From Gambelia wislizenii (lineage: Eukaryota; Chordata; Lepidosauria; Squamata; Crotaphytidae): a stretch of DNA of 64,000 nucleotides. Positions 9,537 to 20,805 of the stretch are shown here, one piece after another. The notes below the pieces were generated by a model. The model was not told where the DNA came from and did not search any database. It saw nothing but the letters and a program-made list of their open reading frames with translations. A program made the translations under genes and the position numbers. Every line of letters begins with the position of its first letter. The stretch's first letter is position 1. Location of the stretch: positions 441,122,687 to 441,186,686 of the forward strand of contig JAUMIR010000001.1 of assembly GCA_030847615.1 (NCBI GenBank), given 5' to 3'.

Positions 9537-9994
9537 TGTTGCGGAATTTCAGCAAAAGACATGGGCTTTAAGCAAAGAATTGCATATCTCTGTTAAGAAT
9601 TCAATAAAGTCTTAAAGGTCTTTCATAGCTTTATTGTAAGAGTAACAAGTTAAACAAAAATACAGAGAGCACTCATTTCTGCTTCTGTGTCTCTCCAAGG
9701 CTTCTTCAAAACTAGCAGGGAAAAAGAGCTTGCATTGCATGGCACCAAAAACTCCCCTGCTTTTTATAATAAAATACAAGGCATTCAGTCTGCTTTGAGA
9801 AACGAAAGTAACTATTCCCATTTCTACTCTGTTTACCTAGCCTTGAAAAGATCAGATATAAGACACAAAACAGGGTGCCAATCCTGACAGATTTACAACC
9901 TCCCAGCAAGACTAGCTGGCTGTTTTTGCCTGGTGATTAAAATTGTCTGAAAGGGGCCCATGGATTTCAATCACAACATTTATTTTCCCTGACA
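9537..9994 (-). repeat. Solo LTR, family A, inside copia C
   Basis: It aligns with the 5' LTR of copia A (30557-31085), with an internal deletion near its left end. On the minus strand it starts TGTCAGGG and ends in CAACA. Flanking 5-mers AAAAC and AAGAC match at 4 of 5. Inserted after copia C, between its RT and RNase H segments. Confidence 0.75.
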
Positions 9995-10853
9995 AAGACT
10001 TGGGTCTTTACTAGCTGGTAGCTTCAATTGAAAGTTCATAGTGCCCTTTAAATATCTGACAACTCTTTTTACTGCAAAGTAATCCTTCTTGGTTGGTTCA
10101 GCAACTCTCCTGCTTAGAATTCATACAGCATAAGCTATATCAGGTCTAGTGCTTATGGCTAAATACAGAAGCTTTCCAATTGCTGTTCTGTACATTGTGT
10201 TGTTTGGTAAAGGTTCACATTTCTCATCACTTTAAAGAAAGTCTGTCACCATAGGGGTTGCCACACTATATGCATCTTGCATTCCAAGAGTTTTTAAAAG
10301 TCCAACAATTTTCTATCTTTGACTCAGTAGGAAAGAAGCATCTTGTTCTCTTTGAATCTGTATGCCTAAGTAATATATAGTATTTCCTAATTCTTTCAAT
10401 TCAACTTCTTTGTTAAAATTGTGTACAATATCTGTGTAATTATCTTTCTGAATAGTTATGATCAAGTTATCGACATAAGTCAAGATAAAGGTTGAATGTC
10501 CATGGGTCTGCTTCTCCTTGTTTGAAGCCTAAATCTTTCATCATTTTGTCTAGTTTCTTATTCCAGGCTGTAGCTGGTTTTACATAAACATATCTGACAT
10601 CCATTCTTTTAGAAGCAGCTAGACTCAGAAGTAGTCTTATGATGCTAGGTTTCACAACTTGAGCTGCCTCACCTGCAGGCATCTGCTCAATTTCTTCTAT
10701 CTTTATTGGGTCTTTGGGTAACACTGATGTTGCGAGGTAGGAGAAGTGGTCAGGTGGTACACCTCGACTCTGATGCAGCGTGTATCTAGGGCCTGTCCTG
10801 GAGCATAGTCCATCTCTCCAGCATCTTCCAGTCCATCTATCAGGTAATCTCAC
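9995..10853 (-). pseudogene. copia reverse transcriptase remnant (copia C)
   Basis: Minus-strand text shows PSIIRLLLSLAASKRMDVRYV, which jumps directly to ATAWNKKLDKMMKDLGFKQ and ADPWTFNL. The TAFLHGEL...LYGLKQ segment is therefore deleted (roughly 90-100 residues by comparison with the copia pattern). The YVDD box is at 10466-10477 in a shifted frame and reads YVDN, so one catalytic Asp is replaced. The thumb and connection region continues to about 10000 in broken frames (AEPTKKDYFAVK-like text). Confidence 0.75.
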
Positions 10854-11296
10854 TCTGGATCTGCACCTGCATCCCCCTTTGATGGTTCACTTCTCCCTGA
10901 GTTTGGCTCATCCCTTGCATCAATCATCCCATACATTGGTATTGTCATGAGAGGTTCAAACTGTGGTTCCAGGAATTCAGACATTGCATCTTCTTCTTCC
11001 AAGAGGTCAAACGGAATGCCTTCTTCCTCTAGAAAGTCAATTACAATTCCTCTTTTGTCAATTCTGCTAGATTCATCAAAATAAACTACATGTCTAGCAG
11101 TGACTTCACCAGTCTTTAGGTTTATACCTCTATAACCTCTGCTTGAAGGTTCATAGCCAATCAAAATAGTCTGTTCTGATCGGGCATATAGTTTACATCT
11201 CTTTTGCTTGCTTCCAAATGTTGTGATGTGTTTCATGCTTGGCACTCTACCATGCCACATCTGAAATGGTGTCTGTGTAGTGTCTTTAGCTGGCAA
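10850..11296 (-). pseudogene. copia integrase C-terminal segment and IN-RT linker (copia C)
   Basis: 148 residues: TPFQMWHGRVPSMKHITTFGS, ILIGYEPSSRGYRGINLKTG and VVYFDESSRIDKRG, followed by an acidic linker rich in E and D. This is the conserved region after the copia integrase core. It ends at a CR1 insertion on its upstream side (about 11340), so the catalytic core is not adjacent and was not found. Confidence 0.7.
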
Positions 11297-11339
11297 TCTG
11301 TTCTGGAGATATGTAGCAATTGCAAAGGCATCACTTCAC

Positions 11340-11765
11340 AGTGTGCTGGGTAAGTGGGCTGCAGACAACATGCACTTTGCACTTTGGCATCTCCAGGAGA
11401 GATCTGAGCTTCCTCTCTGCCCCATCCTCAGTATGACATCCATCAAATATTTAAACATGGCTATCATGTCCCCTCTCAACCTTCTCTTCTCCAGCCTAAA
11501 CATGACAAGTTCCCTAAGCCGCTCATCGTAGCGCTCATCCAGAACTCCCACCATTTTGATCACCCTCCTCTGGACATCTTCCAGCTTCTCAATATCCTTC
11601 CTGAATTGTGGTGCTCAGAACTGGACACAGTATTCCAGGTGAGGTCTGACAAAAGCAGAATACAGTGGCATGATTACTTCCCCTGATCTAGACACTATAC
11701 TCCTATTATTGCAGCCTAGAATCACATTGGCTTTTTAGCTACCTTTGATTCCATGATAAAAAGTT
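11340..11765 (-). mobile_element. CR1 3' fragment inserted in copia C
   Basis: The minus-strand frame reads ERLRELVMFRLEKRRLRGDMIAMFKYL, and further text matches the CR1 ORF2 C-terminal region seen in the 21-24 kb copy. It is a different, more diverged subfamily. It lacks the ATTCTATG tail, so both ends are truncated. Confidence 0.75.
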
Positions 11766-12013
11766 GTCTTGTGTTAAAACAATTTGCCTCTTGGCTATGC
11801 CTCTTTTTGTGGAAATCATCTTGCCTCATTTGCAACTCAAAACAACAGGCTCAAAAGAAAAATCTCTTTCTTCTGCTAGCTTGTGAATGGTGGCGGGGAT
11901 AGGAAAAAAGATGCTTTTAAAAGTCCACTGAAAATAACAAACACACAAAAAAATCTGGATAATTGCTCTCATATAGGAAAAAAACCAACGTTGTGAACTC
12001 AGATAAAAACCTG

Positions 12014-12031
12014 GGAACTGGGCCCATAACC
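12014..12031 (-). promoter_or_regulatory. Primer binding site of copia C (initiator tRNA-Met half)
   Basis: Minus-strand GGTTATGGGCCCAGTTCC directly follows the 5' LTR. GGTTATGGGCCCAG is complementary to the anticodon arm of initiator tRNA-Met (which contains GGGCCCAUAACC), the priming scheme established for Drosophila copia, where a half tRNA primes reverse transcription. Confidence 0.8.
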
Positions 12032-12167
12032 AGTTGGAAAAAATAATAATTTTGGTATATAAGTAGCAGAGTAAAAATAAACACACATTCAGTGGAAGGT
12101 TTTCTATAGATCAGCAACTAAGCCAGCCTAGCAGCATCCCCTTTCACACAGTCTAGTAAACAATAAA
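12032..12167 (-). repeat. 5' LTR of copia C, part next to the PBS
   Basis: It matches 8497-8630 of the 3' LTR. Interrupted at 12168 by a CR1; the rest resumes at 13974. Confidence 0.8.
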
Positions 12168-13973
12168 CAGTATTCTGGAAGGCAAAAGGGCTGGAGAAAA
12201 TAGTCAAACTGTCATAGAGGGAACAAGGCAAACAGCGCAAGGACCCAACAGTGGGAGGCAAAAAAACTTGCACAGGCAGCAAGTAAAGGGAACACATGGT
12301 CTTAGATGTCTCTACACTAATGCACAGAGCATGGGAAATAAGCAAGATGAACTTGAACTCCTAGCACTACAAAACAAATATGATATAATAGGCATTACTG
12401 AAACCTGGTGGGATGAGTCTCATGACTGGAATGTAGGAATAGAGGGGTATAACCTTTATAAGAGAAACAGGCCAGAGAGGAAAGGAGGCGGAATAGAATG
12501 GAACAGAGGACACAATAGGGGAAATCCAGCTCAGAATAAGCAAGAGGTAGTACAGGAATACCTTCTTAGTCTAAATGAATTTAAATCTCCAGGACCAGAT
12601 GAACTACATCCAAGAGTATTAAAAGAACTGGCAAATATAATCTCAGAGCCATTGGCAATAATCTTTGAGAATTCCTGGAGAACAGGAGAAGTCCCAGCAG
12701 ACTGGAGGAGGGCAAACGTTGTCCCCATCTTCAAAAAGGGGGAAAAAGAGGATCCCAACAATTATCGTTCAGTAAGTCTGACATCAATACCAGGGAAGAC
12801 ACTAGAGCAGATCATTAAACAGAGAGTCTGTGAACATTTAGAAGGCAATGCCATAATCACAAAAAGTCAACATGGGTTTCAGAGAAACAAGTCATGCCAG
12901 ACTAATCTGATCTCTTTTTTTGATAAAGTTACCAGCTTGGTAGATGAAGGGAACGCTGTGGACATCGCATACCTTGATTTCAGTAAGGCCTTTGACAAGG
13001 TTCCCCATGACATTCTTGCAAACAAGCTTGTAAAATTGGGCTAGACAAGTTAACTGTTCAATGGATTTGTAATTGGTTGACCGGCCGAACCCAAAGGGTG
13101 CTCAGCAGTGGCTCCTCTTTGTCTTGGAAAGATGTGACCAGTGGGGTGCCACAGGGTTCTGTCCTGGGCCCAGTGCTATTCAACATCTTTATCAATGACT
13201 TGGATGAGGGAATTAGGGGCATACTTACCAAATTTGCAGATGACACCAAATTAGGAGGATGGGAGAGACCTAGCTGAACGAGACTACATGTGAAAGGGAT
13301 CTAGGAGTCTTAGTAGACCACAAGTTGAACATGAGTCAACAGTGTGATGCAGCAGCTAAAAAGGCCAATGCGATTTTGGTCTGTATCAATAGAAGTATAG
13401 TATCTAGATCAAGGGAAGTAATAGTGCTGCTCTATTCTGCCTTGGTCAGACCTCTCCTAGAATACTGTGTCCAGTTCTGGGCACCACAATTCAAAAAGGA
13501 TATGGACAAATTGGAGCATGTCCAGAGAAGTGCAACTAAAATGGTGAAAGGTCTGGAAACCATGCCTTATGAGGAGAGACTCAGGGAGCTGGGTATGTTT
13601 AGCCTGGAAAAAAGACTGTTAAGAGGCGATATGCTAGCCCTGTTTAAGTATTTGAAGGGGTGTCACGCTGAGGATGGAGCAGGCTTGTTTTCTGCTGCTC
13701 CAGAGACTGGAACACGGAGCAATGGATGCAAACTCCAGGAACAGAGATTCCACCTCAACATGAGGAGGAACTTTTTGACAGTAAGAGCTGTTCGGCAGTG
13801 GAACGCACTCCCTTGGAGCGTAGTGGGGTCTCCTTCCTTGGAGGTCTTTAAACAGAGGCTGGATTGCCATCTGTCGGGGATGCTTTGATTAAGATTTCCT
13901 GCGTGGCAGGGAGTTGGACTGGATGGCCCTCGTGGTCTCTTCCAACTCTACAATTCTATGATTCTATGATTCT
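12168..13973 (+). mobile_element. CR1 retroposon with two internal deletions (CR1-a)
   Basis: It sits in the copia C 5' LTR. ATAAA flanks both ends (12163-12167 and 13974-13978). It ends in ATTCTATG-type repeats, the CR1 tail. Relative to the copy at 21-24 kb it lacks most of the endonuclease (junction near 12495) and about 165 nt of RT around 13258. The 5' end starts within the same untranslated segment as the other copy. Confidence 0.85.
12268..13888 (+). pseudogene. CR1 ORF2 (endonuclease start plus RT), broken
   Basis: It begins with CLYTNAQSMGNKQDELELLAL (endonuclease start), then jumps to [61 protein letters not shown]. It then stops (TAG, 13042-13044) after KLVKLG through a 1-nt deletion. 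It resumes with [18 protein letters not shown] and [10 protein letters not shown], has a second deletion, then runs to the C-terminal end ERLRELGMFSLEKR. Catalytic FADD is present, but the protein cannot be made. Confidence 0.85.
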
Positions 13974-14326
13974 ATAAAACAAGCTTCAGTCTTCTTAAAG
14001 TATATAAAAAGGAGTTTACTTACAATAATACCTTGTGCATGGATATACAGGTACATCAACTTGAGATATGCAGACAGAGGAGTAAAAAAATATGAGTTCT
14101 ACATCCTATGGACCCTTAGTAAAAGTAAAGTGTGTGTGCCCACATGGACATCTCATGAGTGGCAAGAGAGCCAGAGCTCAGACAAAAGATCAAAGCATTT
14201 GCTATGGCTTAAAACTCTGACAAACAGTTCTAACAAACAGGAAGTTTTTTACAAATACCCTTTACATGCAGCTTAACTCTTTAACTACCATGCCCCCCAT
14301 GCATGCTAGTTTGCCATATCCTAACA
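13974..14326 (-). repeat. 5' LTR of copia C, outer part
   Basis: It continues the LTR after the CR1 and aligns with 8631-8996. It ends with TATCCTAACA on the plus strand, the complement of the LTR start. Confidence 0.85.
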
Positions 14327-14334
14327 GGTCAGCC

Positions 14335-14435
14335 ATGGAAATCTATTGGGTGACGGGCTAGTCACACTTTCTCAGACTCACAGGAAGGCAATGGCAAATC
14401 AGAACAAATCTTGCCAAGATTTGAAGGCACATAAC
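14335..14435 (+). repeat. tRNA-type (Sauria-like) SINE fragment
   Basis: It has the body GGAAGGCAATGGCAAA, then CTTGCCAAGA, and the tail TTGAAGGCACATAACAAC, as in the more complete copy at 36.5 kb. The head is missing. Confidence 0.6.
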
Positions 14436-14579
14436 AACAATCTCCATCCACTTTCCAACCCCCGTTCCCCAATTGTAATCTAGAGGCTGCAATAAGAACG
14501 AATGGGGTGAGGTTGGGATGCTTGTCTCTTCAGGGTACCTATTGATTTATGGTAAAACCATAAATTCCCAGCAGTTTTC

Positions 14580-15010
14580 TCAGGCAATGGATACTCAGAG
14601 GTGTCTGTATGGTTTGTAGTTGCTTTCCTCTGAATATAGCCTACAGCAACTGCTGTTCTCTGGCAGTAATCATCCAAGTGCTAAGCAGGTCTGATCCTGC
14701 TTGCCTTCTGAGATCAATTGGGATCTCTGTTTAGGTAACTGGAGACATCTCTCTGTGTTGTGTGCCTTCAGACCATTTCTGATTTATGGTGACTCTAAGG
14801 TGAACTTATCACGGTGTTTTCTTGGCACGATTTGTTCATAGGCTTTTTTGCCTTTTTGCCATCCTCTGAGGCTGAGGGAGTGTAACTTGCCCAAGGTCAC
14901 CCAGTCAGTTTGTTTCCATGGCTGAGCCCTGGTCCCCATATTCGTAGTCCAGAGGTGCCTCTTTTGCAGCACAATTTCCGCTCCTGAGGAGACACAGCCG
15001 TCAACTTTCA
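14580..15010 (-). repeat. 5S-derived SINE piece and tRNA-type SINE, adjacent
   Basis: 14620-14735 is a diverged reverse copy of a 5S rRNA-like head (CATCCAAGTGCTAAGCAGG, then GATCAATTGGGATC). 14755-15010 is a reverse SINE whose plus strand begins GTGTGCCTTCAGACC..TTATGGTGAC and runs through GCCATCCTCTGAGGCTGAG and AAGGTCACCCAGT. Both are truncated. Confidence 0.55.
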
Positions 15011-15195
15011 CAGGCTAGAAGCATGAAGAAGGTTGTCAACTACAGTAGCAGCGTGTGTGTGAGTGAGAGAGTGAGAGCAAGAGATACTGATTTTTAAAGC
15101 AGATGTTACTGGGTGTCTGTTTTCTCCTTCAAATTCTTCAGGGATGGAAGACTCTCTATTATCTCCAATCCTGGCATTTGGAGTGAGGTGAAAGT

Positions 15196-15806
15196 TAATG
15201 GGTTTTTTTTAAATTAACAATGTTACTCCCTGTGCTTTACTGGAAGTACCTTAGAAAACAGGTGCCATAAAACTGATGGCTTTAACTTCATTAGAAAGCA
15301 CAGAGCTAATTAAGCAGACTTTCTATTTAAAATACATATGCAGCAGACACATATTGATTCCAGCATGCAAGTTTAAGATAACCATCCACACAATTTACCC
15401 AAGTTTATATTATCTAGCTTGAAAAGGACTCAGAAGCACCCAAAAGTAGTTTAAAAGTATAAAAACATCTTTACTCACAGTCAGTGTGCATATCTCAAAG
15501 AATATCAGCAGCATTTCAACAGGTGAAGGCTAAACTAGTAAAATGTAACTAAAAACTACATGTTAAAAACAAAATATGCAGGAGCCCTGCAAAGCAGGTC
15601 CTGCCTCTAGGAAAAACATAATGGCGAGTGGTAAATCTCATGGCAGCTTTCCAGACAAAGAGAAGGACTTGGACATACCTCTTCCTCTGGAAAGCCAATC
15701 ACATTTCAATAGAAAGTTACATCATACATTCTGTTTGCTTCTATCAGTTAACCCTTTCAACAGTCAAACATCTCAGCTTATTGGATTACAAACTACATAT
15801 CCAACA
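15196..15806 (-). repeat. Solo LTR, family B (copy 1)
   Basis: The right half (15400-15806) aligns with the other family B LTRs: TTACTCACAG, GTTAACCCTTTCAAC, TTATTGGATTACAAACTA, then TCCAACA at the end. The left end (TAATGGG) was placed by finding AAAGT on both sides (15191-15195 and 15807-15811). Minus-strand termini are TGTTGGA...CCCATTA. The most diverged copy. Confidence 0.7.
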
Positions 15807-15811
15807 AAAGT

Positions 15812-16306
15812 GTTTTTTAAAACCGGAGTAAGCATAGAACACCAAAGACACTTACAAACATTACTATTCTGGCATTAGACCGTGTAGCTTCCAAACTGGA
15901 TGTCTTTTTGTTTGTTTGTTTGTTTATCAATTAAAGTGTATGTGGGCATTCGTCTCAATGGAGTGTCCACAATTCTTCCTTTAAAAAATGCCTTCCGTTA
16001 AAAATGTACGTACGTGATTGTTATTGGTGTACTTGTGATTGATTATTCTTGAGTCTTGGTCCTATTTTGCTTGATGATTTGCGCGAACTCAGCCCACCTT
16101 AGACTAGCTTTAAGGGTCTCAACTCCTCTTTCTCTTCTTCTGAGGTTCCCAGAATCAAGCTAGAGGGTTTCATGCTGGCAAAACCATTCTTACTGAAGTT
16201 TGTCTGATGGAAGTTTGGGTTGAGGGATGGTCATTGGCTGCTGACACTGCTTCTCCTCTATTTCACATGGTTTTGAGTGATTTTCAATGTATCGCATTAC
16301 CTTTTT
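15812..16306. other. No recognised feature
   Basis: A (TTTG)n run lies at about 15908-15926. Otherwise AT-rich sequence without a convincing ORF or known repeat. Confidence 0.5.
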
Positions 16307-16312
16307 AAACTA

Positions 16313-17190
16313 CCAATTGCCCCTTCACATTCGCTGGGGTTTGGTTCCAGGAGCCCTGTGAATACCCAAATCCATGAATACTCAAGTCCCATTATATGCT
16401 CTCTGGCTTTTCTTCGCAAACGAAGATTCAGGAAGGACTCATCCCGTGCTTTCTGCAACTGCGCTGATGACTGAAAAGGCCAATTTGAGATAAACAAGTC
16501 TGGCTGCAGAAAGCACAGCAGAGGGTCTCCTTGGGTGATGTTTCCGGGTTGTGATTCTTTCTGCATTGTCATTTCTCTTCAAGACTTGTTCAGCATGAGT
16601 TCTCAAATAAAGCTGCAGATTGTGGATAGTGCATCTCCATGCCTCCTGATGTGAAGCCAGGGTGGACCATTGTTGGTGATCAATTTGGCCAAGCCTGAGA
16701 TGTTGTTTCAGGGAATCCTTGTATCGCTTTTTTGGAGTGCCCCTCTTATGCTGACCATGGGGAGTTCACCGTAGAGTACTATTTTGGGGAGGTGATGGTC
16801 TTCCATCCTAGAATGTGCCCTGCCCAGCACAGCCGTGTTCTCAATATCATGGCCTCAATGCTGGTGGTACCTGCTTGCTCGAGGACAGCAACATTCATCA
16901 CATAATCAGTCCAGTGTATATTTAGGATTGTGCATATACAGCGCTGATGAAAACTACCAGTTGTTCCTTCACATTCGCTGGGGTTTGGTTCCAGGACCCC
17001 CATGAATACCCAAATCCATGAATACTCAAGTCCCATTATATGCAATGACATAGCAAAATGGTGCCCATTTTGCCATAATGGAAAAATCATGGTTTGGTTT
17101 TTGGATTATTATTTTTTAAAGAATATTTTCAAGCCGTGAATACTTAAATCCGTGAATGCCAAATCCATGAATGTGGAGGGACAACTGTAT
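16313..17190. mobile_element. Tigger-like TA-flanked MITE split by a LINE
   Basis: The right part (16957-17190) carries CACATTCGCTGGGGTTTGG at one end and GAGGGACAACTGTA at the other, the pair of inverted ends seen also at 36.0 and 38.8 kb. The left part repeats its first 86 bp. The ends resemble those of mammalian Tigger/MER2 elements (pogo group, TA target). No transposase is encoded. Confidence 0.75.
16399..16951 (-). mobile_element. 5'-truncated LINE fragment of unassigned clade, hairpin 3' end
   Basis: Minus-strand text reads CTILNIHWTDYVMNVAVLEQAG and ILRTRLCWAGHI, the C-terminal region of a non-LTR RT (compare 45-46.5 kb). The 3' UTR ends with a small hairpin, TCTTCG-TTTG-CGAAGA, then AAAGCCAGAGAG. 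It is flanked by two 91-92-nt copies of target DNA (16307-16398 and 16951-17042). Confidence 0.75.
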
Positions 17191-17934
17191 AGTTTTGTCT
17201 CCTGCTCCTTAATTTTGCTGTGCTATATTTTAAAAGGTTTTCAATACAGTGAAACCTTATACATATCTGTTCAGAAATAAGCCCCATTGATTTCAATAGC
17301 ACTTGAAATCAATAGCATTGATTTCAATGATCTCAAGAAAGTATGTAAATAATAACAGACTTCAAGTTTGAAATTGTTGCCTTGGAGGTTCTTCCCAAGA
17401 TAAAAAGTAACTCATAATTTTTTAAAAAATAAATAATCTCCTCCTCCTCTTCCTCCTCCTCCTTCTCCTTCAAAGTTAATTGTAGTTTTTCTGGTCTGGA
17501 CACCAAAGAGGTTTTCATATGCCATTTTTTTAAAAATAATATACTGTCCATTCATAATTCATATGCTGATAAAGCCAGAAAGGGAAGGGATTTGGTAAAC
17601 ATTTCAAGGTCTTGTTACTGAAACCATGTACCTTATTTGATTTGTCTATTAGCCTCATGGCTTTGTGTGTTTTCTTTGTAAACCACCCCAAAGCACCTTC
17701 AAGTTGGACAGAATATTAAATGAGTAACTATAGCTGCACTCCCAAATCCACTTATTTGGAGGTAAGCCTCATTGAACCAATTTTAGTATGGGACTACATA
17801 CTAAATGACTCCAGGCTAACTGTTGCTTTGAGCTTTTGGCTGTTTAGAGTAATGGTGGACTTCTTATTTACTTATATTAGAAAACAAACAAACATTTCTA
17901 TGTGTCCGTATGTGCCCCAATTCTCTGGGTAACT

Positions 17935-18100
17935 TGCTATGGAATTCTGGGATTTCTAGTTTTTTGAGATATTTAACTTTCTCTGTCAGAGAGCTCTGGT
18001 GCCACAACAAACTACAAATCCCAAGCTTCCATAGCATTGCCATATGGCAGTTAAAGCAATGTCAAATGGGATTATTTTTGCAGTGTAGACGCAGCCTCAA
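17935..18100. repeat. Fold-back MITE, partial
   Basis: Its arms contain CTATGGAATTCTGGGATTT and AAATCCCAAGCTTCCATAG with flanking complementary text, and end in GCAGTGTAGACGCAGCC. Same family as the copies at 34.7 and 52.1 kb; the outer left arm is lost. Confidence 0.55.
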
Positions 18101-18504
18101 TTTGCCTCCATTATGCCAAATGTTTTTCTCAAATACAGAAAGAACATTGTAATCTGGCACGAAGGCTGCCAATAGCCTTCCCTCCCTCCTCTTCCTCCAC
18201 CACCAACCCCTTTACAGTATGTAGAGCACCTCAGAACTCATTTCCAATCTGTCAGAGTTCTTATTCTGCCTTAGGTACCATGAAAACAAACTCCACAGGG
18301 GAAGTCCTATGGTTTGATTTACTGATTAGGTTTCTGTCCTGTTTTCCCTCCAATGAGCTCAAGACAGCACATGTGATTCTTCTCTTTCTGGTTTTATTTT
18401 TACAACAGTCCTATGGTACATCAAACTGAGACTGAGAGGTGCCTTGTCCTATGTCAACCAGCGAGGTTGTTGACTCAGTGGGGACCTGAAATGTGGGCAA
18501 AGTG

Positions 18505-18725
18505 TGTGTGGATGTGCTTTCAAGTTGTTTGTCGACTTATGGCAACCCGGTAAATTTCATAGGTTTTTCTTAGGCAAAACAATCAGAGGCAATGTTGCCA
18601 GTTCCTTCCTCTGAAATATAGCCCTCAGCACCTGGTATTCACTGGTGGTCTCCCATCCAAGTACTAACCAGGGCTGACCATGCTTAGCTTCCAAGATCAG
18701 AGGGGATCTGGTGCCTTTAGGCAAA
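18505..18725 (-). repeat. 5S rRNA-derived SINE
   Basis: Plus-strand GGTCTCCCATCCAAGTACTA, ACCAGGGCTGACCATGCTT and AGCTTCCAAGATCAGAGG are the complement of vertebrate 5S rRNA internal promoter sequence. The tail (CTTTCAAGTTGTTTGTCGAC..ATGGCAACCC) is the same as in the tRNA-type SINEs. This is the 5S-Sauria type as I recall it from Anolis. Confidence 0.75.
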
Positions 18726-18889
18726 CTGTAGTCTTCTAGATATAGTTGCATCACAATTCCCAGCAACCCTCAGGAGCATAGCCAGTTTCAGAGGAATGCT
18801 GGGAGTTGCAGTTGAACAATGTTTGGAGCCCCATACATGGTCCACCTCTGCTTTTATCACACCATGATTCATACTGATTCTTCTACCTG

Positions 18890-19090
18890 GCATGCTGTAG
18901 TGGTTTGAGCATTGGGTTAAGCCTCCATAAGAACTGTCAGCCATGAAAGCACACTAAGTGACCTTGGGCAGGTCATATTCTCTCAACCGATGAAGAAAGG
19001 AATGGGAAACCTCTTCTGAATAAATCCTAGCAAGAAAACCCTGAGATAGGGTGGCCATTAAGTTAAGGGTTGACTTGAACACTCAGAACA
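18890..19090 (+). repeat. tRNA-type Sauria-like SINE
   Basis: A box-like GCATGCTGTAGTGGTTTGAG, then GTGACCTTGGGCAGGTCA, CAAGAAAACCCTGAGATAGG, GGTGGCCATTAAGT and the tail GACTTGAACACTCAGAACAA. Diverged but nearly full length. Confidence 0.65.
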
Positions 19091-19213
19091 ACAGTCAGTT
19101 CAGCACAGAGTAAGAATTGGGACACTTAAGACATCCTAAGTGTCCTAACCTGTGGATGACTGCTCCCACTGATGAATTCAGTTCTACTGGCAGGAAATGG
19201 TTTGTGGAATACA

Positions 19214-19914
19214 TGTTGGGGTGTATGAGTATAAAAATTAAAAATAATTATTCAAGATTCCAGGGAGCAAGCCCTTTGGAAATATCTTCTTGAGAAAAAT
19301 AAAAAATTTACTGTAGCAGAGTTAGGCAGAGACACAAAGTGAAGCAGACTCAATTAGCATTAGTAAATACTGTAAATCACTCAGTCATTAAAGCCACTTA
19401 AACACAATAAAGACAAAAACAACTTCTTCTTTGAAAGGATGCTTAAGCATTTACTAATAGGTTTTGCAATCTGCATGTTTAAAGGCAAAAGTAGCTTCTT
19501 TAACTAACTAAAGGACTTCAGGGTAGAACTCACCCAATCCAGTGAATTCAGGTTAGGATAAAGGTAAACAAGCCTGGATTTCCCAAAGATTTGCTTGCTG
19601 TAGCATCCATATTTCTTTGTTCTTCAGAAAAGGTGAATGCAGGTAAGTGAGAGGATAGCTCCCATCTTCATGCGTGCTGAGTTAGATGAGTGTATGTACC
19701 TCGTGAGAGGCTTTTCTCAAAAGAGAGAAGGACAAAGAGCAATAAAACATATAAATCATGAGGCCAAGTGATGAATGACTCAATGTCACCCCATAGCTAC
19801 AAAATGACTAAGGTAGTTGGAAGAGAAGGGGAGGGAAATTTAGCATGCAAAGGAGTTCCCTAATCTTAGCAAGTGGGGGGGGGGGCTTGCAGGAAGAATG
19901 CTATATCGCCAACA
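19214..19914 (-). repeat. Solo LTR, family E (copy 1)
   Basis: About 700 bp; aligns in reverse with 33559-34285 and 63124-63837. Plus-strand ends are TGTTGGGG...GCCAACA. A perfect ATACA duplication flanks it (19209-19213, 19915-19919). No internal region. Confidence 0.8.
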
Positions 19915-20374
19915 ATACACCTATGCCAAAATATGAACAGTTAACCAGAAACATTGCAGACAAAACATTACTCAAGATAGTATTGACCATTACAGTTGGA
20001 GTAGAGGAGAGGTCCGAAGTGAACAATGAGTTGCAGGGCCATTTTTTTTAAGCGCACCTATCATTAGATTATTAAGCAGCTTATCTCCTCCCTTCCCATG
20101 ACTAGGTATAAAACAAATTGGACCAGCCCTACCATTAGGTAAGTGACGGATAGCCCAAGTAGAGTAAAAGGGGTGAAATCAACGGGATTTATGTAACAAT
20201 TAATAAATCCCATTCATTCCGATGTGTCTACTCTGGTGGGCATTAACACTGGATTTAAAGCAGCTTCACATGAGAAGGCAGAGACAGCCATGACTCCCAC
20301 AAGGGGGGACTAACAGGGCTCTAGCCTGGGGGCCCTGGCATGATATTATTGTAAGTTATGATGTAAATCCATTT

Positions 20375-20376
20375 AG

Positions 20377-20409
<33 letters not shown>

Positions 20410-20412
20410 ACT
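20375..20412. repeat. (TG)n/(TATG)n microsatellite
   Basis: An uninterrupted TG run of about 12 units followed by TATG units. Confidence 0.95.
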
Positions 20413-20805
20413 TTGGTGTCATTATTTAAACTGATTTATTTTAATGTTTCTTCTAAACCCTGTAGAGCATCTCACTGTCCTTAACCTTAGCAGTAGATAG
20501 GGGGCCCACCAAAGATGCTGGCCTGGGTCCCCACTTCAGGATGTGAGGGCCATGGAGATAGTCAAGTAGAAGTGTGGAGAGCATTCGGATGCCTATGGCC
20601 CAAGGATTTTGTCAAAAAGAGATACAGCAATGATGTGGCAGGATGGAGCATGGGAAGGTTCCTGCACTGTAGCTTGTCTACACTAAAACGCTGGAGCATT
20701 GGAAATAGTGCCATACAGTTCATACAGTCACAACTCCTCCCTCTGTCTTGAAAACTGTAGAGTTTTATGAGGCTGCTGCACAGTCTTGGTTCAAGATGAT
20801 CAGTC

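Larger units (their letters stand above)
2123..14326 (-). mobile_element. Ty1/copia-type element with both LTRs, heavily nested (copia C)
   Basis: Two LTR copies bracket minus-strand copia pol remnants. The 5' LTR is 12032-12167 plus 13974-14326. The 3' LTR is 8497-8996, with its last 20 bp left at 2123-2142. A PBS abuts the 5' LTR and a polypurine tract abuts the 3' LTR. Flanking 5-mers are GTTCA (2118-2122) and GGTCA (14327-14331), 4 of 5 matching. The gag, protease and integrase core are missing; integrase C-terminus, part of RT and part of RNase H remain. Later insertions are the L1, a family A solo LTR at 9537, a CR1 piece at 11.3-11.8 kb and a CR1 at 12168. Confidence 0.75.

Noticed and set aside
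13036..13050. Programmed frameshift at the shared CR1 stop.
   Set aside because: CR1-c reads through in frame without the 1-nt deletion, so a mutation in a sublineage is simpler.
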